This document shows positions 7,150-12,748 of a stretch of DNA of 12,748 nucleotides, in pieces. The notes below the pieces were generated by a model. That model was not told where the DNA came from. It searched no databases and saw only the letters and a program-made list of their open reading frames with translations. Position numbers and translations under genes: made by a program. The stretch comes from JBBRYB01 sp038238115. GTDB lineage: Bacteria; Actinomycetota; Actinomycetes; Propionibacteriales; Nocardioidaceae. The DNA is taken from positions 1 through 12,748 of the forward strand of contig JBBRYB010000074.1 in NCBI GenBank assembly GCA_038238115.1, written 5' to 3'. How positions within the stretch are numbered: the first letter of the stretch is position 1; every line of letters begins with the position of its first letter.

Positions 7150-7850
7150 GATTTGTCGAGGTCGCGTACGCAGAAAACCGTGGTGGGCCCACTCCTCGTT
7201 GAGGACGGTGCCGAGACACTGCCGCACCGACCGCCCTCCGGCGTACGGTGGCCACCCGTCGTCGGAGGGCACCGGTGCGGTCTGCGCGAGCTGCTCGCGC
7301 GTGACCTCGGCCAGCCACGTCTCGATCTCCGAGCCCTGTCGGTCGCGCACCTCAAGCACCTCGTCCAGGCTCGGCTTACCGGACGGGTCGAGCCCCCTGC
7401 TCTTCCTGGTCGGGCACTAAAGGCGATGCCAGGCCCATGGGGGTGAAGGGCTCGGTCAACCCAAGCACGCAACGCCGGAACCACGAGTCGTGCACGAAGA
7501 CGAGGTGACGCAGGGTCTCGACCATCGACCACTCGCCGTCGACGCCGTGATGCTCACTGCCCTCGGCATGAACCGGACCCGCGCGGCGGTCGTGGCCCAG
7601 TCGACCCGCAACTGCCCCAGGCTTCCCGCAGGTCGGACGGCTCGTCAGACCGGATCAGCAGCCGCACGGGGTGCCGGCGGTCGAGCTCGGCCTCGACGTA
7701 CCGCATCACCTAAACCCCGTTGACCACGAGGTTGGTGACCAGGCCGTCTATCTCGGCGTTCTGCATGACCACGCCGACCAGCCGCGCCCTGCTCAGGTCG
7801 CACTCGCGGAACTCCGCGCCGGTGAGATCCTCGTCGTCGAAGCGTCGCAT
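7150..7850 (-). pseudogene. pentapeptide-repeat/DinB (DUF664-like) protein, inactivated
   Basis: Stitching frames together gives a recognisable protein. An N-terminal pentapeptide-repeat segment (MRRFDDEDLTGAEFRECDLS, then RARLVGVVMQNAEIDGLV) is followed by a DinB-like four-helix domain (RYVEAELDRRHPVRLLIRSD, GEWSMVETLRHLVFVHDSWF, SLDEVLEVRDRQGSEIETWL, SVRQCLGTVLNEEWAHHGF, CVRDLDK). Five lesions break it. A TAG at 7710-7712 sits where family sense suggests GAG (GV-E-VM). One base is missing near 7613-7618 and one near 7561-7567. One base is extra in the C run at 7393-7397 and one in the A run at 7174-7177. DinB proteins are metal-dependent, thiol-linked transferases or related enzymes. The longest intact piece is about 80 codons, so no functional product is expected. 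Some indels sit in short homopolymers, so sequencing error could explain part but not the nonsense codon. Confidence 0.82.
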
Positions 7851-8067
7851 GCGGGCAGGTTAGTTAGGTGGGCCCGACGGCGGCGTGTAGCAGGCGGAGT
7901 CTGCTCGCACGAGGAGGCGCAGCGCCGCCGCCACTGGGCTCTCATGTTCAGGATGCACAGGGCAAGGGCCTCCGGTTTAACTCCGAGGACTGCCCGTCCT
8001 CGCTCCGGAGCGTTTCGCAAGCGCGCGTCTGCATCGTGAAAGCCCGACGTTACGGGTCTCCTGAGCG

Positions 8068-8763
8068 TCACACCTGATCGGGTTCAAAGCTCAGGGTCTG
8101 GAGTTGCTCCCAGTGCCCTTCGGAAACGAAGTCGACGTTGCTGTTGACCACCGTGATCGCCGTCTGGTCGTCCACCGCGTACGCCGTGTTCGGGATGCCG
8201 GCCGCCCACCGCTGCGCCTCGGCCATGGAGTTGCCCGGCATGCCGTCGGCAGCCAGGTGAGGGCAGATCGAGAAGTCGACGACACCCAACGTGGTCTCGT
8301 CGCCGGTGGGTGGTCGCCACTGGATGAAGTCGTCCCCGACATTGGGGGTCATCACCATGCTTCCCGCGCTGAGCCCAACCCAGACGGTCTCGCTCAACGA
8401 GGGCAGCAGGTCCGCCAGCCCGGACTCGCGCATCCAGTGGCACAGGTAGAGGACGTCACCGCCCGCGACGAGCAGGGCATCCGCTTCCCGGACCAGCGGC
8501 ATCCAACGTTGCTTGTCGATGCTGGGCAGAGCTGTCAGCTCCAGCACGCCGACTGACTTCCAGCCCAGGTCGACCATGGGGTTTTGGGAGTTGCCGCTGA
8601 TGAACTGCCAAGCCCTCTCTCCCGGTCCGACCATCGGATGCCCGTATAGCGCAGTAGGGATGCACAGCGCGGTGGACTCAGCGATCGGCTTGCCAAGGAG
8701 CTCGACGAGCGCGGTTTGGATGCTCGCGTTCGTCACACCCCCAGAGGTGAGAAGAAGCTTCAA
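8068..8763 (-). CDS. pepE: peptidase E (family S51 alpha-aspartyl dipeptidase)
   Basis: A 231-residue protein of normal length for peptidase E, a cytoplasmic serine peptidase that cleaves N-terminal Asp-Xaa dipeptides. The start LKLLLTSGGVTNASIQTAL is typical. The nucleophile lies in GLSAGSM (Ser132), the preceding GGDVLYLCHWMRESGLADLL (101-120) is conserved, and SICPHL supplies the likely catalytic His169. The start is TTG at 8763: it follows AGGAG (8769-8773) by 5 nt and is exactly where the family begins. The open frame continues upstream for 84 codons without family-like sequence. A non-ATG start may lower expression. Its neighbours are the DinB pseudogene downstream and a 517-bp gap upstream, so it is probably transcribed alone. 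Family assignment is firm; the true in vivo substrate is inferred. Confidence 0.92.
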   Translation of the reverse strand: MKLLLTSGGVTNASIQTALVELLGKPIAESTALCIPTALYGHPMVGPGERAWQFISGNSQNPMVDLGWKSVGVLELTALPSIDKQRWMPLVREADALLVAGGDVLYLCHWMRESGLADLLPSLSETVWVGLSAGSMVMTPNVGDDFIQWRPPTGDETTLGVVDFSICPHLAADGMPGNSMAEAQRWAAGIPNTAYAVDDQTAITVVNSNVDFVSEGHWEQLQTLSFEPDQV

Positions 8764-9280
8764 GGTGTCTCCTGGAAGGAAAGGTGGTCGATAGGCGACG
8801 GCAACCGTGGCGGCCCGCCCACCTTCCCACGAACGGCCCCACCCGGATCCGACACATCCGACCAGATTTCCTCCGGCGACCCCGCGGAATGATGCGGACG
8901 CTGTCGCGGTGGAAAGACGGATGTCGCAAAGGCAGCGGTCAAGACATTGGAGCAGGCGGGTTCGTGCAGTGAGCCGAGCAGGTTGATCGTTGACCCAACG
9001 TTGCGTTTGCGGCACCAGGGGCGCTGGTTGTTAGACGCTTTTCGAGGCGCCTTAGCATTCGCCCACGCAGCCGAGTGCCGGGGCGCCTCGCCCGTACAAG
9101 GGCTGACGCTTTGAGCGTGACGCTCGCCGGCGCGCCGATTGGCGGTGCGATCACGCCGTCATCGCGGCACGCTCGGGTGACCCCGTGTTCCGCAGTCCGG
9201 GTGAGTGTCCGGGCGGGTTACCTGGCCCACGGCGAGGAGATGTGAGGGGTCGACACCGCCACCACCTTCCGGTGGGAGGC
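8764..9280. other. intergenic region between peptidase E and the VOC-SCO6745 gene
   Basis: A 517-bp stretch with no supportable gene. The peptidase E frame stays open through part of it but without protein-like content, and a 71-codon minus frame at 8939-9154 matches nothing known. Two tiny perfect hairpins occur: ACGCT-TTG-AGCGT near 9108-9120 and CCACC-TTCC-GGTGG at 9262-9275. The second lies just past the stop of the fusion gene and could aid termination, though it lacks a T tract. The promoter of peptidase E should lie in the first 100 bp, but no convincing hexamers were seen. Confidence 0.45.
8769..8773 (-). promoter_or_regulatory. ribosome binding site deciding the TTG start of peptidase E
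   Basis: AGGAG on the minus strand, 5 nt before the TTG at 8761-8763. It is the main sequence reason for preferring this non-ATG start over any codon further upstream. Confidence 0.7.
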
Positions 9281-10582
9281 TTAGCCCCAGTCCTGAGCGG
9301 CGAGGAGCTTCTGCGCGAGGGGTTCGAGAGCAGCGATCAGCTCGTCGAGCTCGGCTGTTTCGAGGACCTCGTACGGTACGACGGCGAGGTCGTCGGTCAG
9401 CGTCTCGACGCGGTTCTTGACCTGCCGGCCGGCGGGGGTGAACGTCTTCTCGTCTCTGATGAGTCCCTGAGCCTTCAACCCGTCGATCAGGTCGGTCAGC
9501 AGCGCGGAGGGGAGGTGGTGGATCCGGCCGAACGTCGGAGCCGGGATCCCCAGGTCGAGGGCGAGCAGGACGTGGGCCTCGAGGCCGCCGATGCCCTCAG
9601 CCATGAGGGCGGCGATGTGCCCGTCGCCTCGGTGCTCGCGCAGCAGTGAGGCGGCGTGGAAGAGGCGGGCCACCGGCTCCTCTGGAAGTGGGAGTGCCCG
9701 CAGCGCCGCGTACATGGGGCGCCCTTCGAGGGGCGCGCTGGTCGCTGCCCTGGTGAGCAGCTCCACGGCTCGCGTGAAGTCTGGCGTGTCGATGAGGTCG
9801 CCGAGGATCCGGCGCAGCGCATTGACACAGCCCTGCTGGCGGGCGGCGATCGCCGCCTCCGGTGTGGTCGTGCTCCAGACCTTCGGGATGTGACGGGCCA
9901 CCTCACCCGGGCCGAAGTTGTAGAAGAGCGCGTGGACGACGCCGGCGGGCACGGAGCTGCCGAGCGGGGCCGCCCGGCCGGCGAAGTAGGTGTCCCAGTA
10001 GTTGGTGAACCCCAGGGCGAACATCGCCTCGTTGGGTTCGTTAGCCGAGTAGGGAATGACCCCAATCGGCTCGACGAGGTCGAACATCCTGCGAGCCAGC
10101 CGGCCCGCGGCGTGCGCACTCGTATCGGTTTGAGAGTGCGCTTGTCGGCCTCCCGCCGCTGGCGGCGACTGTTCTGGAAAGTCAGCAGATGTCAGGCCGT
10201 CGGAATGAGCCGGAGGCCACTGGACGAGCTCGATCCGGTAGCCGTCGGGATCAGTTAGCCAGGTCGTCCAGAAGTCCTCGGAGCCGCTCAGCGAGCTGGG
10301 CTCCTCCGCTTGGATGCCGAGCGCAGCGAGGCCAGCTACTGTATGGTGCAGGGCCTCCACCTGGATGACGAGGTGGTTGAGGCCACCCGGGGTGATGGTC
10401 CCCACACCGGGATCGTGGACGAGCTCGAGGCTGACGAACGGATCCCTTGGCAGCTTCAGCATCGTCAGACCGCCGAACTCTGTCTCGGGCACCGCACCGA
10501 CGACGTCGTACCCGAGGTTCTCGTAGAACTCGAGCGAACGATCGAGGTCCTCCACGCGGAGCCCGACGTGCAGCGTCCTCAT
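9281..10582 (-). CDS. VOC domain fused to SCO6745-family domain
   Basis: A 433-residue fusion. Residues 1-125 form a VOC domain with all four usual metal-ligand positions: H5 (TLHVGLRV), E53 (VSLELVHD), H70 (GLNHLVIQV) and E118 (DPDGYRIELVQW). A linker rich in Ser, Pro, Ala and His (about 126-160) leads to a helical SCO6745-type domain. Its hallmarks are ARRMFDLVEPIGVIPYSA (163-180), NYWDTYFAGRAAPLG (194-208), FYNFGPGEVARHIPKVW (220-236) and a winged-helix-like end (ALLTDLIDGLKAQGLI...TPAGR). SCO6745-type proteins have no settled function. The ATG overlaps the stop of the upstream DHFR-like gene (ATGA), with GAGGAG 5 nt ahead at 10588-10593, so the two are translationally coupled. The frame is clean through the junction, which argues against an assembly error. 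The likely role is binding or transforming a small ligand. Confidence 0.87.
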   Translation of the reverse strand: MRTLHVGLRVEDLDRSLEFYENLGYDVVGAVPETEFGGLTMLKLPRDPFVSLELVHDPGVGTITPGGLNHLVIQVEALHHTVAGLAALGIQAEEPSSLSGSEDFWTTWLTDPDGYRIELVQWPPAHSDGLTSADFPEQSPPAAGGRQAHSQTDTSAHAAGRLARRMFDLVEPIGVIPYSANEPNEAMFALGFTNYWDTYFAGRAAPLGSSVPAGVVHALFYNFGPGEVARHIPKVWSTTTPEAAIAARQQGCVNALRRILGDLIDTPDFTRAVELLTRAATSAPLEGRPMYAALRALPLPEEPVARLFHAASLLREHRGDGHIAALMAEGIGGLEAHVLLALDLGIPAPTFGRIHHLPSALLTDLIDGLKAQGLIRDEKTFTPAGRQVKNRVETLTDDLAVVPYEVLETAELDELIAALEPLAQKLLAAQDWG

Positions 10583-11208
10583 CCCCGCTCCTCTAACGAC
10601 TGCGTCAATGACTCCGCCACGGGGAAGACGAGGTGGGTAACGCGATCACCTTGGACGCACTTGATCGGGTCGCCCAGAAGAGCATCGTCTATCGCCAACT
10701 CCCCGAAGAAGGGACGACCCTGGCCCATGACCACGGGCACCAGGTCAACGGTGACTTCGTCAAGCAGGCCGAGCTCGAGGCACTGCCGCGCAATGGTGCC
10801 GGCCGTCACCGCTACGGTGCGTTCGCCGGCGATTTCCTGTGCCTTCGCAACCCCAGCCTCAACGCCGTCGGTCACGAAGTGAAACGGAGCGTCCGGGTGA
10901 GCCTCAACCCAGTCTGTCGGGATCTGGTGGCACACCACCACCACAGGCACTCCGATTGTGTGCATCCCGTCCCATCCGCCTGTGAAGTCAAACAGGGTGC
11001 GCCCACACACCAACGCACCCAGCCCGTCAACCCACGTGCGCCAGTACTCGGCGCTGGACTGGCTCATGTGCAAGGTGATGCGGTCATCGACGGTGCGGAC
11101 CTCGACCTCGCCGTTCTGCAACCACTCGAACAGCCGACCGATCGTGTTGTCGTGTTTGGCGATGTAACCATCCAGCGACATCGACGCATTGGCGATGACC
11201 CGCCCCAT
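10579..11208 (-). CDS. DHFR-like/RibD C-terminal domain reductase (copy 1)
   Basis: A 209-residue member of the dihydrofolate-reductase-like family related to the RibD C-terminal (pyrimidine reductase) domain. ANASMSLDGYIA (6-17) opens the fold and GALVCGRTLFDF (64-75) is the conserved nucleotide-side loop. TAGTIARQCLELGLLDEVTV (135-154) and LVPVVMGQGRPFF (156-168) are the classic closing motifs. Such proteins use NAD(P)H, but few have known substrates, and a role in riboflavin synthesis is not implied without the deaminase domain. The ATG at 11208 has an almost perfect ribosome binding site, AAGGAGGA (11213-11220), 4 nt ahead, so this should be well translated. Its stop overlaps the start of the VOC-SCO6745 gene. 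A related reductase lies 125 bp upstream on the same strand. Confidence 0.9.
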   Translation of the reverse strand: MGRVIANASMSLDGYIAKHDNTIGRLFEWLQNGEVEVRTVDDRITLHMSQSSAEYWRTWVDGLGALVCGRTLFDFTGGWDGMHTIGVPVVVVCHQIPTDWVEAHPDAPFHFVTDGVEAGVAKAQEIAGERTVAVTAGTIARQCLELGLLDEVTVDLVPVVMGQGRPFFGELAIDDALLGDPIKCVQGDRVTHLVFPVAESLTQSLEERG

Positions 11209-11274
11209 GGTGTCCTCCTTCAGTCCAAGATCGGGCTACCTGTAGAGACGAGTGAAGCAAACCGAAGTCATCGC

Positions 11275-11294
11275 ACCGTCACGATCGTCATGGT
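11275..11294. promoter_or_regulatory. imperfect 20-bp palindrome upstream of reductase copy 1
   Basis: A near-palindrome centred on the perfect 8-mer ACGATCGT (11281-11288). Eight of ten pairs match, plus one G-T pair. It lies 67-86 bp upstream of the ATG of reductase copy 1 and after the stop of copy 2, so it could be an operator for the downstream pair. Palindromes of this size do arise by chance. Confidence 0.2.
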
Positions 11295-11333
11295 CGGTCA
11301 ACGCCGCGTTTCGGGCTGATGGGGGCCGCAGCG

Positions 11334-11939
11334 TCAGACGACGCGGCGATAACGGATGTGGGTGGTCAGCGGCGAGTGGAGGACCTCGGCGGGCTCGAAG
11401 CCGAAGGAGTCAACACCGTCGAAGATGCGTTCGCCCGAACCGAGCAGGACCGGCGCGATGTCGAGGGTGAGCTCGTCGATCACGCCGGCGATCAACGCCT
11501 GTCGCACGGTCGAGGCCCCACCGGCGATGTCCACACCGCTCTCACCGGCAGCATCACACGCTGCGGAGTAGGCCGCGTCGAAGCCCTCAGTGACGAAGTG
11601 GAAAGTCGTCCCCCCGTCCAGCTGGATCGGATCATGGCCGTGATGGGTCAGCACGAAAACTGGTGCGTGATAGGGCGGTTCGGGGCCCCACCAGCCGGTC
11701 CATTCCTCGTCCCAATCCCCACGGATCGGGCCGAACATGTTCCGACCCATCACGTAGGCGCCTCGCGGGCGCATGAGCCACTCGTTCGCGATCTTGTCGG
11801 CCTCATTGGCCCGCCGGTCGCCGATGTGCCAATTGTGCAGCTCACGCCCTCGCTTGCCCAGAGGGTCCTCGCGGGTCTGGTCCGGTCCGGCGACGAAGCC
11901 GTCCAGCGAGATCGACATGTGGCAGGTGGTGTCCAGCAC
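11334..11939 (-). CDS. DHFR-like/RibD C-terminal domain reductase (copy 2)
   Basis: A 201-residue paralogue of the neighbouring reductase. It begins VLDTTCHMSISLDGFVAGPD and has YVMGRNMFGP (62-71), IAGGASTVRQALIAGVIDEL (138-157) and IAPVLLGSGERIF (161-173), all family hallmarks. FHFVTEG (113-119) parallels FHFVTDG in copy 1, but the long insert DWDEEWTGWWGPEPPYH (75-91) shows they are not recent duplicates. The start is GTG: AGGAGG at 11946-11951 is 6 nt from GTG 11939 and only 3 nt from GTG 11942, so 11939 is chosen. The frame remains open to 12002, where an upstream ATG would add 21 unlike-family residues. It is the first gene of the likely three-gene unit. The substrate is unknown. Confidence 0.88.
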   Translation of the reverse strand: MLDTTCHMSISLDGFVAGPDQTREDPLGKRGRELHNWHIGDRRANEADKIANEWLMRPRGAYVMGRNMFGPIRGDWDEEWTGWWGPEPPYHAPVFVLTHHGHDPIQLDGGTTFHFVTEGFDAAYSAACDAAGESGVDIAGGASTVRQALIAGVIDELTLDIAPVLLGSGERIFDGVDSFGFEPAEVLHSPLTTHIRYRRVV

Positions 11940-11945
11940 CACGAA

Positions 11946-11951
11946 CCTCCT
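11946..11951 (-). promoter_or_regulatory. ribosome binding site deciding the GTG start of reductase copy 2
   Basis: AGGAGG on the minus strand, 6 nt before the GTG at 11937-11939. It makes the internal GTG a better start than the ATG at 12002, which lacks such a site. Confidence 0.7.
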
Positions 11952-12002
11952 GAGTGATTTGGACTTGCCAGCGGTCGTGCCGACTCTAGTGATCCATCCC
12001 AC

Positions 12003-12601
12003 GCCTGGCGCAGGCGGCGCCTCGCTCCCGGGACTTGCCCTTCGGAGACTCCGCCATTTCCATCGGACGGGTGAACCTGAGTGGCGTGAAGCTCTTCGAC
12101 TCGCGGCGAATCGCCACCGTCGGTAGTCCGCTCATCGCCATGTCCGGACGTTCGAGCTCCGCGGGCACACAGCGGATTCCGGCGGAAAGACGCTCGCGCG
12201 GCTTCGGCCCCCCCTCAGGTATCCCTTCCCATCAGGGTGGACTCTCTCGTGGTCGGAGGAAAGCCTTGCGTAGCACCTCCGATGGTGACACGCCATGCAA
12301 TTCGCGCAACTTCTCGTGCTCCTCGGGCTCGCCGGAGCCGTTGCCCGCTCATCGCCGCAGGTCATAGAAGTGACGGTCCCAAGCACGCCACGGTTTCCTG
12401 AACCGCTGCATAGGGAGGCGGACTGGCGCCGCGGCGCTACCTCTCTGGGGCACATACGGGGTACATGAGGCCGGCTTGAGCTCCGGCTTGAGCTCCGGCT
12501 TGGGCCTTGCTTCAGGGGACTCAGGTCCAGCCTCAAACGGGGAAAGGAGAAGGTCGCGCCGATGACGGATTGCAGCGTGGATAGGCCACCGCCGTGTCAT
12601 T
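12003..12601. other. region without a supportable gene upstream of reductase copy 2
   Basis: About 600 bp. One minus frame stays protein-like over its length but is cut by two stops. From 12600 it reads a piece with KPELKPELKP and AWDRHFYDLRR ending near 12350. It then gives GEPEEHEKLRELHGVSPSEV followed by LRKAFL with a stop at 12232-12234, and then AMSGLPTVAIRRESKSFTPL and more to a stop at 11986. The parts match no family I know, and third-position GC is only moderate. A decayed gene is possible; so is chance. Confidence 0.35.
12473..12506. repeat. 12-bp tandem repeat, about 2.8 copies
   Basis: GGCTTGAGCTCC is present twice in perfect tandem (12473-12484, 12485-12496), followed by a partial third copy GGCTTGGGCC. 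In the minus frame it gives the KPELKPELKP peptide. The unit length is a multiple of three, but no gene can be established here. Confidence 0.75.
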
Positions 12602-12748
12602 CGCGGTTACTAGACAAAGATTCCCTGTAGGACCGGTGTCAGGCCAGACTCGGTCCAGGTGTCCGGCGGGACGGCTCTCTATGCGGTTGCCCACCGGTTC
12701 GTGGGTGTGGCTCTCTATCGGTCTGCAGCTCGCCGGTCACCGGACGAG
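12602..12748 (+). repeat. dispersed repeat, copy B (runs off the window)
   Basis: Direct-orientation counterpart of 6078-6194. It starts at CGCGGTTACTAGACA and contains the same perfect 23-nt block at 12702-12724. In addition it holds an internal 10-bp repeat, GGCTCTCTAT at 12673-12682 and 12709-12718, 36 bp apart; the first of these is degraded in copy A. The window ends 24 bp after the shared block, so its right boundary is unknown. Confidence 0.75.

Noticed and set aside
6969..7532. 187-codon minus ORF upstream of the VOC gene
   Set aside because: Only its FCVRDLDK stretch belongs to the DinB pseudogene; the rest is the wrong frame of that pseudogene.
7793..8071. 92-codon minus ORF between peptidase E and the DinB pseudogene
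   Set aside because: It overlaps the pentapeptide-repeat start in another frame, and its translation resembles no protein family.
9262..9275. CCACC-TTCC-GGTGG hairpin after the fusion gene stop as a terminator
   Set aside because: The stem is only 5 bp and no T tract follows on the minus strand.
12132..12536. 134-codon minus ORF near the window end
   Set aside because: Serine/arginine/cysteine-rich translation without family features; its ribosome binding site is absent.
1..12748. CRISPR array, intact IS element or integrase
   Set aside because: No regularly spaced repeats and no transposase or recombinase motifs were found on either strand.

Overview
The window is GC-rich DNA, about two-thirds G+C by eye. 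Its genes are small soluble accessory enzymes with GTG and TTG starts mixed among ATG. The families (SnoaL-like ester cyclase, SCO6745-type domain, RibD-C/DHFR-like reductases, DinB with pentapeptide repeats, NB-ARC/TPR regulator, peptidase E with a TTG start) point to an actinomycete (Actinomycetota). The genus cannot be fixed from this sequence. No rRNA, tRNA, CRISPR array, intact transposase or integrase was found.

Left part (1-4376). A short ABM-like protein and a 764-residue XRE-HTH/NB-ARC/TPR regulator lie on the minus strand. Between them is about 550 bp of non-coding DNA holding a nested inverted repeat with a possible three-way-junction fold (659-724). The regulator is divergent from a plus-strand pair: a SnoaL-like ester cyclase and, 4 bp downstream, an SRPBCC protein. 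Regulation of the pair by the divergent gene is plausible but unproven.

Middle (4377-8067). After a 600-bp stretch of apparent gene debris comes a two-domain GNAT acetyltransferase with no good start signal. Next is one copy of a ~120-bp repeat (6078-6194) whose second copy ends the window (12602-12724). A minus-strand VOC protein has lost two of its four canonical metal ligands and has an inverted repeat in front of it. Next to it is a clear pseudogene of a pentapeptide-repeat/DinB protein, with one nonsense codon and four indels.

Right part (8068-12748). Peptidase E (TTG start, good ribosome binding site) is followed by a minus-strand cluster, in transcription order: a DHFR-like reductase, a second DHFR-like reductase, and a VOC-SCO6745 fusion whose ATG overlaps the stop of the second reductase. 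The last 745 bp hold no gene I can defend, but contain a 12-bp tandem repeat and the second repeat copy.

Taken together this looks like an accessory region of small-molecule-modifying, detoxification-type enzymes with gene decay and a dispersed repeat. I see no complete known defence, biosynthetic or conjugation system. The most unusual items are the repeat pair, the coupled reductase/VOC-SCO6745 fusion, the multi-lesion DinB pseudogene and the structured intergenic element.
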